NCBI GenBank assembly: GCA_012521615.1
Contig: JAAYMA010000054.1
Location: forward strand, 1-64,000
Reading direction: 5' to 3'
From: Clostridiaceae bacterium
GTDB taxonomy: Bacteria > Bacillota > Clostridia > DSM-8532
Length of the DNA: 64,000 bases
Below the pieces are notes generated by a model. That model made no database searches, was not told where the DNA came from, and worked only from the letters and a program-made list of their open reading frames with translations. This document shows, piece after piece, positions 39,254 through 49,134 of this stretch; position 1 is the stretch's first letter; the number at the start of each line of letters is the position of its first letter. Both the position numbers and the translations under genes were made by a program.

Positions 39254-40207
39254 TTAACAAGTAGCGCCGCCTGTGAGATGAAGCTGTGCTTCCAGGATTT
39301 CCTGTTTTCTGCTCAATATATCATCTGACAACAGCTGAGCTTCTACATTATCAAAGCCAAGTCTTTCGATGGTTTGAGCAAAGCGTTCACCAGTTTTGCC
39401 TTGTTCTCTGTATAAAAGAATGGCCTTTTCTACTACGCTCATAACTTCTTCTTCGCTGGTAAAGATTTTGTTTAGAGGTATTCCGCGGTTGACGCGTTTG
39501 CCCCACATTCCGCCGATTGCTACCTTATAGCCTGTCTGGCCGTCTTCGATAGCATCAAAATGACATTTACCAATGCATCGTCCACAGTTGTTGCAGCTTT
39601 CTGTATCAATTTTAAGAACACCATCTTCCGAATAAGCCGCACCTATTGGACAAGCTTCTTCTACTGAACATTTTTTGCATCCCATACACAGGTCTTCATC
39701 GTAATTAGGAATATTTTGACCTATAATTCCCAGGTCATTCAAATCCGGTTTGATACAGTTGTTGGGACAGCCTCCAATACCAATTTTGAATTTGTGGGGA
39801 AGCTTTACATCGGCATATCCGTTGTAGAATTCTTCATGTATTTTCTCTGATAAACCAAATGTGTCAATCAGACCATACTGACAGGTAGTACCTTTGCAGC
39901 ATACAATAGGACGTACCTTTGAGCCGGTACCGCCGGTCACGAGCCCTTCCTTAGCGATGTAGGCTCTGAAGTCCTCAATCTTGTCATAAGGAATTCCCTG
40001 AACTTCTATTGTCAATCTGGAAGTAAAGGTTATATTACCATTTCCATAAAGTTCTGCTGCTTCTGATAAACATTTATTTTGCGCAGCTGTAATTTTTCCG
40101 TTGACAGTAATTATTCTTCCTGAAAAATTATCAGTACCTTTATTGCGCAGAAAACCCAGTGCTTTTACTCTTTTTTCGTCTTCTGCTGTGACTTTTAAAT
40201 TTGCCAT
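39254..40207 (-). CDS. Sirohaem nitrite/sulfite reductase-like protein with two 4Fe-4S ferredoxin motifs
   Basis: CCKGTTCQYG...GIGGCPNNC sirohaem-FeS motif; CMGCKKC and CNNCGRCIGKCHF. Confidence 0.88.
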   Translation of the reverse strand: MANLKVTAEDEKRVKALGFLRNKGTDNFSGRIITVNGKITAAQNKCLSEAAELYGNGNITFTSRLTIEVQGIPYDKIEDFRAYIAKEGLVTGGTGSKVRPIVCCKGTTCQYGLIDTFGLSEKIHEEFYNGYADVKLPHKFKIGIGGCPNNCIKPDLNDLGIIGQNIPNYDEDLCMGCKKCSVEEACPIGAAYSEDGVLKIDTESCNNCGRCIGKCHFDAIEDGQTGYKVAIGGMWGKRVNRGIPLNKIFTSEEEVMSVVEKAILLYREQGKTGERFAQTIERLGFDNVEAQLLSDDILSRKQEILEAQLHLTGGATC

Positions 40208-40235
40208 GTTTCATCCTCCGATTTCTATAGTAAGT

Positions 40236-41870
40236 TTATATTTCTATTTCATTAAAGGTGGTGCCACCTTCAAGAACTAATGTATTGGTGTATCCGTAGT
40301 GTTTTAAGCGGTTTTGCAGCAAGTAGGCTCTTTTTCCTTTTGTACACACCAAAAGAAGCTTTTCATCTTTTGCCAGACCGGGAACTTCACCATTAACCTT
40401 TGTAAGATCCACATAGAAAGCTCCGTCGATGCTTGGTTCGATAGCGCTGTCTATCAGTTTGTAATCTTTGGCTTTGCCGCTTGCATATTCAACAGGGGTT
40501 AAAGTTTCAAAATGACCGCTTATTTTGTTAAGCAATATGTTCACTGTATGTGAAAATGGATGAATTGCTGTTGAAAAAGGTGGGGCATAAGCCAAATCCA
40601 TGTTTTCAATATCATGGAGGGTTGCACCCAGTGTCATTGCTGTAACAGCAATATCGACCATTTTATCCACAGCACCTTTGCCAAGTACCTGCAGACCCAG
40701 TAATTTTTTTGTTTCTCTGTCAGCTATCATCTTGACAATAAAATTTGATGCTCCGGGATAATAATGGGCCTTATCATCGACAACTGCTGTTACACTTACG
40801 GGATTAAAGCCGGCTTTTTTGGCATCTGCTTCAGTTAAACCTGTACGTGCCGCATTAAGCTCAGGAAGTTTAACAACAGCAGTACCCATAACACCCGAAT
40901 ACGGTATTTTAGCACCAGCAATATTTTTAGCGGCTACACGTCCTGCAATATTGGCAGTGGAGCCCATAGGAGACCAGGCAGGTTCTTTTGTAAGTTTGTT
41001 AATTACAGTGGCACAGTCTCCAACAGCATAGATATCTTTTATATTTGTTTCCAAAAACTCGTTTACCTTAATTGTTCTGTTGGGCATCATTTCAATGCCG
41101 GAATCCTTAAGAAAACCGGTATTGGCCCTGATACCTACCGAAAGTATAACTGCATCGGTTTTGAATGCCCGTTTACTTGTCTGGATTTTCTCAACCTTTT
41201 CTTCGCCAAGAATAGCCTCGAGCTTTGTGTCTGTAAAGGTTACGATACCCTGATCGGCCAGGTGGTTTTCCACATATCTGGCGAACTCTTCATCAAAGCC
41301 GGGCAGTATTTGACTTGCCATATCAATGACAGTAATTCTTATACCTTTTGATGCCAAATTTTCAGCAATCTCCAGACCTATGTATCCACCACCGACTACA
41401 ACAGCACGCTTGATTTCGCCTGTTTCAACGGCATTTCGCAGAGTTTCTGCATCATCCGGAGTTCTCATTACAAACACGTTTTTTAAATTAACCCCGTCGA
41501 TTGGCGGTTTTATAGCGTCAGCACCAGTAGCTATGACCAGTTTGTCATAGTTATATTTTTTAGTTTCCTGTGTCCTTAAGTCCAGCGCTTCCACTGTTTT
41601 TTCTTCTGTATTTACTTTAGTTACTTCGATTTCGGTCTCTACTGAGACACCAGTCAGATTTGAAAACTTCTCTGGGGTATTGACAATTAGCTGGTTGCGT
41701 TCAGGAATTACATTACCGACATAGTATGGAAGTCCGCAACCTGCATAAGAAATATCCCTGCTCTTTGTCAGGATGGTCACTTCATAGCTGCGATTTTCAC
41801 GTTTAAGTTTAGCAGCAACCTTGGTTCCTGCAGCTACACCCCCGATTATGAGAACTTTCATATATTTCAC
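40236..41870 (-). CDS. CoA-disulfide reductase-like FAD oxidoreductase with C-terminal rhodanese domain
   Basis: IIGGVAAGTKVAAKLKR, ISYAGCGLPYYVG; rhodanese LLLVCTKGKRAYLLQNRLKHYGYTNTLVLEGG. Confidence 0.9.
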   Translation of the reverse strand: MKYMKVLIIGGVAAGTKVAAKLKRENRSYEVTILTKSRDISYAGCGLPYYVGNVIPERNQLIVNTPEKFSNLTGVSVETEIEVTKVNTEEKTVEALDLRTQETKKYNYDKLVIATGADAIKPPIDGVNLKNVFVMRTPDDAETLRNAVETGEIKRAVVVGGGYIGLEIAENLASKGIRITVIDMASQILPGFDEEFARYVENHLADQGIVTFTDTKLEAILGEEKVEKIQTSKRAFKTDAVILSVGIRANTGFLKDSGIEMMPNRTIKVNEFLETNIKDIYAVGDCATVINKLTKEPAWSPMGSTANIAGRVAAKNIAGAKIPYSGVMGTAVVKLPELNAARTGLTEADAKKAGFNPVSVTAVVDDKAHYYPGASNFIVKMIADRETKKLLGLQVLGKGAVDKMVDIAVTAMTLGATLHDIENMDLAYAPPFSTAIHPFSHTVNILLNKISGHFETLTPVEYASGKAKDYKLIDSAIEPSIDGAFYVDLTKVNGEVPGLAKDEKLLLVCTKGKRAYLLQNRLKHYGYTNTLVLEGGTTFNEIEI

Positions 41871-41954
41871 CTCATTGTCTTAAATTTAACAACCTCTTAT
41901 ACTAAATATATCACTTGTTGAGTTAATAATATAATGATATTATCTAATAAAAGT

Positions 41955-41971
41955 TATAGGTAAAACCTATA
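41955..41971. promoter_or_regulatory. LysR-type dyad between divergent genes
   Basis: TATAGGT-AAA-ACCTATA (T-N11-A type). Confidence 0.65.
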
Positions 41972-42005
41972 CATCCAAATCACCTCAGAATGGAAGTGGG
42001 AAAAC

Positions 42006-42929
42006 ATGACCATAAGGCATTTAAGAATATTTATTGAAGTTGTTGACAGTGGAAAAATGAGTACTGCTGCAGAAAAGCTTTATATATCCCAACCCACAGT
42101 AAGCCAGGCAATCAGGGAACTTGAGGAACATTACGGGGTACTTTTGTTTGAACGGCTTTCAAGAAAATTATATATAACCCCAAAGGGCGAAAGGCTGCTT
42201 TCTTATGCCAGAAACGTGGTAAAGCAGTTTGATGATATGGAAGAAATGATGCTTAAAGGGAATTATGTAGAGAAAATAAGGATTGGTGCGACAAACACGG
42301 TGGGCAATTGTATCCTTGGCGATGTTATCAGGAGTTTTAAGGAGATTAATCCCCATATTGAAGTATATTCATATGTGAACAATACAAAGGATGTAGAAGA
42401 AAAGCTTCTGAGATCAGAACTGGATATTGGTATTGTGGAAGGAAACGTAAAAAGCCAGGATTTGATTTCAATACCTGAAGTGAATGATTTTCTGGTACTT
42501 ATCTGTGCTAAAGACCATCCTTTGGCAAAGAAGAAAACTGTTAAACTGAAAGATCTTGAAAATGTGAAGTTTGCCATGAGGGAGCAGGGAAGCGGAACCA
42601 GAGAGCTGTTTGAAAGATATATGCTGGAGAATGGAATTCCAATCAAAATAGGATTTGAGGCCAACAGTTCCGATATGATAAAAAAAGCGGTTATAAATAA
42701 TCAATGCCTGGCAGTTATATCAATACGGCTTGTGGAAGAGGAAATTAAAGCCGGGAAAATTCATGTTATTCTGAATACAAATTCTGACTGGAACAGATAT
42801 TTTAGTGTAGTGTATCATAAAAATAAGGTAATTACCAAAGAAATGCAAAATCTTATTGAGATAGTAAAGAATTATAAATATGTGGACATTCTGCAAGGTG
42901 TTAATACAGGAAAATTAGCTGTTGGATAG
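42006..42929 (+). CDS. LysR family transcriptional regulator
   Basis: MTIRHLRIFIEVVDSGKMSTAAEKLYISQPTVSQAIRELEEHYGVLLFERLSR. Confidence 0.96.
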   Translation: MTIRHLRIFIEVVDSGKMSTAAEKLYISQPTVSQAIRELEEHYGVLLFERLSRKLYITPKGERLLSYARNVVKQFDDMEEMMLKGNYVEKIRIGATNTVGNCILGDVIRSFKEINPHIEVYSYVNNTKDVEEKLLRSELDIGIVEGNVKSQDLISIPEVNDFLVLICAKDHPLAKKKTVKLKDLENVKFAMREQGSGTRELFERYMLENGIPIKIGFEANSSDMIKKAVINNQCLAVISIRLVEEEIKAGKIHVILNTNSDWNRYFSVVYHKNKVITKEMQNLIEIVKNYKYVDILQGVNTGKLAVG

Positions 42930-42996
42930 CAAAATTTTAGCTCGTTTTGCAAGGGAAATTTCAAAAGCTTAAAGCATGGCATTAAATAATGATTGT

Positions 42997-43008
42997 TGAC
43001 ATATGTCA
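42997..43008. promoter_or_regulatory. 12-bp perfect palindrome overlapping the -35 of the DUF134 gene
   Basis: TGACATATGTCA within TTGACATATGTCATTAACCGGTTATAAT. Confidence 0.55.
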
Positions 43009-43069
43009 TTAACCGGTTATAATTAAGTGTATAAAATATGTCGAAACCTTTTTTTGGGGTGATAAATTT

Positions 43070-43432
43070 ATGGCAAGACCGATGAAAAGGAGAAGGGTAT
43101 GCTGCTTGCCTGAGAATAACAGCTTTGGGCCTCTTAATAAGTCTGTAGATCAAAATAAACATGTAGTTATGACGGTTGATGAATATGAAACTATAAGACT
43201 TATAGATCTTGAAGACTTTACTCAGGAAGAATGCGCCAGACAAATGAAAGTTGCACGTACTACCGTTCAGGGCATATATAACAGGGCGAGAAAAAAGTTG
43301 GCTGAAGTTCTGGTAAACGGCAAGGTATTGCTGATTGAAGGAGGAGAATACAGGCTTTGTGACGAAGCAGAAACCGGATGTGGACGGGGCTGTCACAGAC
43401 ACAGGTGCGGAAGATCGTTTAACTACTATTGA
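43070..43432 (+). CDS. DUF134 domain-containing protein (predicted DNA-binding)
   Basis: [68 protein letters not shown]. Confidence 0.93.
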   Translation: MARPMKRRRVCCLPENNSFGPLNKSVDQNKHVVMTVDEYETIRLIDLEDFTQEECARQMKVARTTVQGIYNRARKKLAEVLVNGKVLLIEGGEYRLCDEAETGCGRGCHRHRCGRSFNYY

Positions 43433-43545
43433 GATTATAAGGAGATATAAAGGAGAATTAGAATATTACTTATGGCAATAGCAGTGTAAGTAATATTTTT
43501 TTAAAAACTATTGACAAGGACATGCATATAATGGTATTTTACTTG

Positions 43546-43590
43546 ATAGTTAGTTGTGGCTAACTTTATAAGTCAGCGGCAACTAACTAT
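43546..43590. promoter_or_regulatory. Paired metalloregulator-like operators forming a 45-bp dyad
   Basis: ATAGTTAGTTGTGGCTAACTTTATAAGTCAGCGGCAACTAACTAT; each half is AGTTAG-N6-CTAACT-like. Confidence 0.6.
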
Positions 43591-43690
43591 ATTTATACGA
43601 TAAGAGTTAACTCAAGTTAACAAATGAAATAACTATAACTTTATACTGCTTACAGAAAAGGTTATGAAAAATTCGATCAGGAGAACAGTA

Positions 43691-44647
43691 ATGATAAACT
43701 GGAAAAGAATTGTCATCATTGCATTATTTTTGGCATTTGTAACAGCATCTTTGATGATAGGAGCTCTAAGTGAAGTCACATTAAAAGCACTGCTCAATGG
43801 CGATGTAACAGCATGGAAAGTTGTATGGCATAGTCGTGTTCCGCGTACGGCTGCAATAATTCTGTCGGCTGCTGGTTTAAGTGTTGCAGGACTAATTATG
43901 CAGGCTATAAGCAGAAATAAGTTTATGTCCCCCTCAACAAGCGGTACTACAGATGCAGCAGCTTTTGGAATATTGCTTGCATTTATTTTCCTGAATGAAC
44001 AATCTGGATTTATTCAGACTTTATTTGCTTTTATCTTTGCTTTTTTATCTACCGTACTATTTACTTCTGTTATTAACCGCCTGAAACTTCGCGAGGTTGC
44101 ATACGTACCTTTGATCGGCATGATGTACGGTGGACTTATTTCTGCACTTACCACTGCAGTTGCCTATAAATTTGATGTCATGGAGATGATGTCAGCCATC
44201 GGATTGGGCAGTTTTGCAAGGATTGGTGATTTTTCAACAATTTACATTGTCATACCTCCATTAATTATGGCTGTACTCTATTCCACAAAATTCTCAATTA
44301 TTGGGATGGGAGAAGATTTTTCAAAGAATTTAGGGCTGAATTACAACCGGGTTGTTTTTTTGGGTCTGGTTATAATTGCCCTGATAAGCGCATCTTCTTT
44401 TGTTGCAGTAGGACCGCTGCCATTTATAGGGCTGATTATTCCCAATATGGCCACAACTTTTTATGGTGACAACCTGAAAAAGTCCATTGTTGATTTAATG
44501 CTGTTCGGATCGGTCTTTGTACTGTTTTGTGATATTGCAAGCCGTCTTGTAATTTATCCTTACGAAATCAGTGTCAGTTTAACCATAAGTGTGGTTGGAG
44601 GAGTTATCTTCATGATTTACCTGATAAGGGGGCTGAGACGTGCATAA
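43691..44647 (+). CDS. Iron-siderophore ABC permease (YclN/CeuB-like)
   Basis: VPRTAAIILSAAGLSVAGLIMQAISRNKFMSPSTSGTTDAAAFG. Confidence 0.92.
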   Translation: MINWKRIVIIALFLAFVTASLMIGALSEVTLKALLNGDVTAWKVVWHSRVPRTAAIILSAAGLSVAGLIMQAISRNKFMSPSTSGTTDAAAFGILLAFIFLNEQSGFIQTLFAFIFAFLSTVLFTSVINRLKLREVAYVPLIGMMYGGLISALTTAVAYKFDVMEMMSAIGLGSFARIGDFSTIYIVIPPLIMAVLYSTKFSIIGMGEDFSKNLGLNYNRVVFLGLVIIALISASSFVAVGPLPFIGLIIPNMATTFYGDNLKKSIVDLMLFGSVFVLFCDIASRLVIYPYEISVSLTISVVGGVIFMIYLIRGLRRA

Positions 44648-45644
44648 AGAAGCAAGACTACAAAGACGATCAACTGTTATTTTTATTGTGATGGGACTTT
44701 TATTGACTATATCAGTATTTTTGTACATATATTCAAGAACATATGCTAAAGCTCATCGCTTAAATCTTGAAATGAACAGGGCTGCATTTGAAACTATAAT
44801 GAGCAGAACTTACCCTGCTCTGATTGGAATGGCTGCTGCCGCAGTTTTAATAGCTGTTGTCAGCTTATCCTTTCAAACTGTCACTGGAAGCCGGATTTTA
44901 ACTCCGTCCATGATCGGGTTTGACTCTGTATTTGTAGGCACACAGACAATTCTTGTGTTTGTGTTCGGATCGGTATCCAGAGCTTTTACAAATCCTTATT
45001 TAAATTACTTGATAGTAGCAGGGACCATGGTGATTGTTTCCACGATGATGTATGGTTTTATTTTACGGAAAAATAATAATAACCTGGTTTTCCTGTTGAT
45101 GTTCGGATTAATTTTATCAGGTATTGTAAGAAGCGGTTCAACCTATTTGCAGGTAATTATGGATGCCAATGATTATAACCAGGTCAAGGCGGCCACAAGT
45201 GTAACTGTAAACAATATGAACACAAACATTATTCTGATTGCACTGCCACTGATGATTACCGTAGTAGCAGCAATACTTCTCCGGCATAAAACCTATGACG
45301 TGATGGCTTTGGGGCAGGACAATGCGAAATCTTTAGGAATTTCATATGAAAAAGAAGTAAAATTAAATCTTTTTTTAATATCTTTAGGGATGTCGGTAAC
45401 TACAGCACTGATCGGTTCACTGACATTCTTGGGGTTGCTTGCTGTTAATATAGCCCGGGAACTGTTTAAGACCCATAAACATATTTACCTGTTTATCGGA
45501 TCAGCGGGATTGGCAGCACTTGCTTTGATTTGCGGGCAGGCACTGGCAGAGCTTTTACAGGGAGCTGTGCCAGTGACGGTAATAATTGATCTGATCGGTT
45601 GTTCATATATGTTCTATTTAATTTTAAAGGAGGGCCGGGTTTAA
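44640..45644 (+). CDS. Iron-siderophore ABC permease (YclO/CeuC-like)
   Basis: FQTVTGSRILTPSMIGFDSVFVGTQT; overlaps upstream permease. Confidence 0.92.
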   Translation: MHKEARLQRRSTVIFIVMGLLLTISVFLYIYSRTYAKAHRLNLEMNRAAFETIMSRTYPALIGMAAAAVLIAVVSLSFQTVTGSRILTPSMIGFDSVFVGTQTILVFVFGSVSRAFTNPYLNYLIVAGTMVIVSTMMYGFILRKNNNNLVFLLMFGLILSGIVRSGSTYLQVIMDANDYNQVKAATSVTVNNMNTNIILIALPLMITVVAAILLRHKTYDVMALGQDNAKSLGISYEKEVKLNLFLISLGMSVTTALIGSLTFLGLLAVNIARELFKTHKHIYLFIGSAGLAALALICGQALAELLQGAVPVTVIIDLIGCSYMFYLILKEGRV

Positions 45645-46421
45645 ATGATAGAAGTAAAAAATATAAATCAATCTTATACAAAACATGGGAAAAAGAAAAT
45701 TCTTGAAAACATTAATCTGACCGTCAAAGAAAAGGCCATTACAGCTCTTATAGGTTCCAATGGCGCGGGCAAATCCACACTGCTGGGAGTAATGTCTAAT
45801 CTTATAGCTCCTCTTTCCGGCGAGGTTCTGATAGATGGTACAGACATAAGGAGTATAAAACCTTGTGAGCTTGCAAAGAAAATTGCCGTATTAAAGCAGA
45901 CACAACACATCAACATACGGATTACAGTCGAAGATTTAGTGGAGTTCGGAAGGTTTCCCCATTCCAAGGGCAGGCTTAACGATTTTGACAGGAAAAAGGT
46001 GAAAGAAAGCCTCGCGTATATGAGTTTGACAGGTCTTGAAAACCGGTATCTGGATGAACTTTCAGGCGGGCAAAGGCAAAGAGCGTTCATTGCCATGATA
46101 CTGGCACAGGATACCCCTTATATATTTTTGGATGAGCCCCTGAACAATCTTGATATAAAGTACTCTGTTGAAATGATGAAGGTTATCAGAAGCCTTGTTA
46201 CAGAATTGGGCAAGACAGTCATAGTTGTTCTGCATGATATCAATTTTGCTTCTGCATATGCAGATTATATTGTTGCAATGAAAAAAGGACGCATTATAGG
46301 CGAAGGGCATCCGGATCAAGTAATTACAAAGGAGGTGCTGGATAAGGTATTTGACCATGATTTCAATATAGTATCATACCAGGGCAGAAATACTTGTCTT
46401 TATTTTGATTGTGTATCATAG
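45645..46421 (+). CDS. Iron-siderophore ABC ATP-binding protein (YclP/CeuD-like)
   Basis: GSNGAGKSTLLG, LSGGQRQRAFIAM, IFLDEPLNNLD. Confidence 0.95.
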   Translation: MIEVKNINQSYTKHGKKKILENINLTVKEKAITALIGSNGAGKSTLLGVMSNLIAPLSGEVLIDGTDIRSIKPCELAKKIAVLKQTQHINIRITVEDLVEFGRFPHSKGRLNDFDRKKVKESLAYMSLTGLENRYLDELSGGQRQRAFIAMILAQDTPYIFLDEPLNNLDIKYSVEMMKVIRSLVTELGKTVIVVLHDINFASAYADYIVAMKKGRIIGEGHPDQVITKEVLDKVFDHDFNIVSYQGRNTCLYFDCVS

Positions 46422-46459
46422 AAAAATTCATTAAATAGAATTCTACAGGAGGTATCAAA

Positions 46460-47563
46460 TTGAAAAATAAATTTATTGTATTTATGATAGCAGCAGTGAT
46501 TTTGGTTGGCATTCTTGCAGGATGCTCCTCAAATAATAAAGTTTCAGAAGACGCAGTAAAAACTGATGCAACTTCCCGGGCACCAGCAGAAAATGAGGAA
46601 ACATCTGAGGTTTCAGATACTGTAGTTATAACTGATTCTGACGGAAATAAGGTAGAGGTTAAGAAAAACCCTACCCGGGTGGCTGTTTTCGATTATTCTA
46701 TCCTGGACATTTTATACAATGCAGGTTTTGAAAATACCGGCATAGAAAAATTAATTGTGCCGAACAAGGAAAATCTTCCCGAGGAACTGGCTTTTTACAA
46801 AAATGCAAGCAATGATCTTGTGATAAGTGGGGGAACTTTGTTCTATATTGATTGGGACGTACTGGATTTAATTCAACCCGAACTGGTTATAATCGGTGGA
46901 AGAGCATTCGGAATGGGACCCTCTGGAGAAAGATTGAGCAGTGAAGAGGTTGAAAAATATAAGGAAGAAACTTTTTCAAGATATTCCGATACTGCTTTCG
47001 TAAAACTGACAACCAACAGCTCTGACTCTCAGTTGACTTTGGATATTGAAAACAATATAACTGCGCTTTCACAGATTTTTCCGGAAGTTAAGGATGTTCT
47101 TGAGTTAAAATGGGCGAAACTGAAGGCTGATATTCAGGATGTAAATGAAAAAGCAAAAAGCACAGGGAAGAGAGCTCTGTTTGCAATGATGGTTGACCAG
47201 ACCACGCTTTCTGTGTTCAATCCCAACAGCCGTTTTGACATGCTTTATGAGGATTTTGGCTTTATTCCTGCAGATGAAGGTGCTGTGGCATGGACTAATC
47301 AACATGGCTTTGATGTTCGTGCAGAATACGTTCTTGAGAAGAATCCTGATGTAATTTTCCTGCTGGACAGAAGCGCAACCGTAGGATCCGGTGCAGGTGC
47401 CGAAAACTTTATGAAAGATCCTATAATCAAACAGACTACTGCGGCACAAAACGGTGATATCTACGTGCTGACGGGAAATGCCTGGTATACTTTGACAGGT
47501 GGTGTAACTGCAACAGAAACAATGATTTCTGATCTGAACCAATTTCTCAGTAAATACCAGTGA
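46460..47563 (+). CDS. Siderophore ABC substrate-binding lipoprotein (YclQ/CeuE-like)
   Basis: Lipobox LAGC; PTRVAVFDYSILDILYNAGFENTGIEK. Confidence 0.9.
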   Translation: MKNKFIVFMIAAVILVGILAGCSSNNKVSEDAVKTDATSRAPAENEETSEVSDTVVITDSDGNKVEVKKNPTRVAVFDYSILDILYNAGFENTGIEKLIVPNKENLPEELAFYKNASNDLVISGGTLFYIDWDVLDLIQPELVIIGGRAFGMGPSGERLSSEEVEKYKEETFSRYSDTAFVKLTTNSSDSQLTLDIENNITALSQIFPEVKDVLELKWAKLKADIQDVNEKAKSTGKRALFAMMVDQTTLSVFNPNSRFDMLYEDFGFIPADEGAVAWTNQHGFDVRAEYVLEKNPDVIFLLDRSATVGSGAGAENFMKDPIIKQTTAAQNGDIYVLTGNAWYTLTGGVTATETMISDLNQFLSKYQ

Positions 47564-47607
47564 AAAAGAGCTTTCTCAATACAATTTCTGAGACTGCTGC
47601 ATTAAAT

Positions 47608-47651
47608 AACAGGTATGAGCCGGTTTTTTTGCCTCATACCTGTTATTTTTT
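47608..47651. terminator. Bidirectional terminator
   Basis: AACAGGTATGAG...CTCATACCTGTTATTTTTTT. Confidence 0.8.
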
Positions 47652-48181
47652 TACTTGCAGAATATCTCATTATATCTGTCAATTTCTCTTTGTATGGTCT
47701 TAATAGCTTTTTCCCGACCCTGTACCTGAGTAACCTCTGTTTGTACTTCTTCCAATTCTTTATATACGCTGAAGAAATGGGTCATTTCAAGGAAAATATG
47801 TTTTGGAAGATCCGAGACATCTTCATATCCATTATAACTGGGGTCAGTAAAGGGTATTGCAATAATTTTGGAATCTATCCTGCCATTATCAAGCATTGTG
47901 AACATCCCGATGGGATAGCAGCGCACAAGTGTCATTGGTCCAATAGGTTCGGAGCAAAGTATCAATACATCAAGGGGATCATTGTCGTCCCCGTAAGTGC
48001 GGGGAATAAATCCATAGTTTGCCGGATAATGGGTAGAGGTTGATAAAATACGGTCGAGAACGAGCATACCGGTTTCTTTATCAAGTTCGTATTTTGTTTT
48101 GGAACCTTTTTGTATCTCAACTACCGCATAGAAATCTTCAGGACTGATTCTGTCAGCGGAAATATCATGCCAAATGTTCAT
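47651..48181 (-). CDS. ppa: Inorganic pyrophosphatase (soluble family I)
   Basis: EIQKGSKTKYELDKETG, YGFIPRTYGDDNDPLDVLIL. Confidence 0.95.
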   Translation of the reverse strand: MNIWHDISADRISPEDFYAVVEIQKGSKTKYELDKETGMLVLDRILSTSTHYPANYGFIPRTYGDDNDPLDVLILCSEPIGPMTLVRCYPIGMFTMLDNGRIDSKIIAIPFTDPSYNGYEDVSDLPKHIFLEMTHFFSVYKELEEVQTEVTQVQGREKAIKTIQREIDRYNEIFCK

Positions 48182-48358
48182 TAAGCGACCTCCTCAGTTT
48201 TTTGTTCATCTTATTATACCCTAAAACCAAAATAATTTTAAGCTGAATGGTAATTATTGACTGAAGCAGAAATCAGAACTATTTTCAGCCTTATTTCGTC
48301 TAATTCATTAGATAAAGTTATGTATATAAATGGATATAAAATAAGGGGGCATGCAGTT

Positions 48359-48985
48359 ATGCTGAAAAAGATCATTTTAATTGCTGTACTTGGAGTACTG
48401 ATTATATTATCGGGTTGTTCAGGTGAAGTCCATAGAAAAGATGAAGCCCATGCAATTATTCCCGAAGTTTCTGATGCTGAAGAAGAAAATATTACAAAGA
48501 AAGAGACTTTAAATGAAGATAACGCAGCCAAACCAAGTTTAGGAGGAATTTCTCTGGGGGATTCACTTGAAAAAGTTCTGGATGTATTGGGTGATGATTA
48601 CGAAAAGACTGATGAGACTGACAGTACCGGGATGATTGGTGAGGATACTACTGTTTTGACATATGAAAGCGGTATAGTTATCACAGTTGGAAACAATTCA
48701 AAGAAAGTGCTCCGGATTGTATCTGCAAGCGAAGATTTCAGAACTGACAAAGGAATTAAAGTCGGTGACACTGCCAAAACTGTTACTGAGGTATACGAAA
48801 TTGAATTTGAAAAGGCGGTAAGCCGTCAAACCAACGAACTGCTTGAAGGCTGGTACCTTATTGGTGATGAAGCAGTTATCATTTTCGATTATGACAAAAC
48901 AAATTATACCGTGATGAATTTCGATATTAAGCCTGATTCAAAAGTAGAAGAAATAATACTTGCTTATTGGAGACATTTTGATTAG
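48359..48985 (+). CDS. Lipoprotein of unknown function
   Basis: MLKKIILIAVLGVLIILSGCSG signal peptide/lipobox; GISLGDSLEKVLDVLG repeat-like. Confidence 0.7.
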   Translation: MLKKIILIAVLGVLIILSGCSGEVHRKDEAHAIIPEVSDAEEENITKKETLNEDNAAKPSLGGISLGDSLEKVLDVLGDDYEKTDETDSTGMIGEDTTVLTYESGIVITVGNNSKKVLRIVSASEDFRTDKGIKVGDTAKTVTEVYEIEFEKAVSRQTNELLEGWYLIGDEAVIIFDYDKTNYTVMNFDIKPDSKVEEIILAYWRHFD

Positions 48986-49134
48986 CGCATGTAACGAATT
49001 TTTGATTGTTACTTATTACATTGACAATTTTGACCAAAGATAAGCAATTACGACCATCTTTTTTTGTGAAATATAATGATAGAATTAAATGTGAGTGCTT
49101 TCCAAATTTCATAAAGAAAGGTGGTCAAGTGAAT

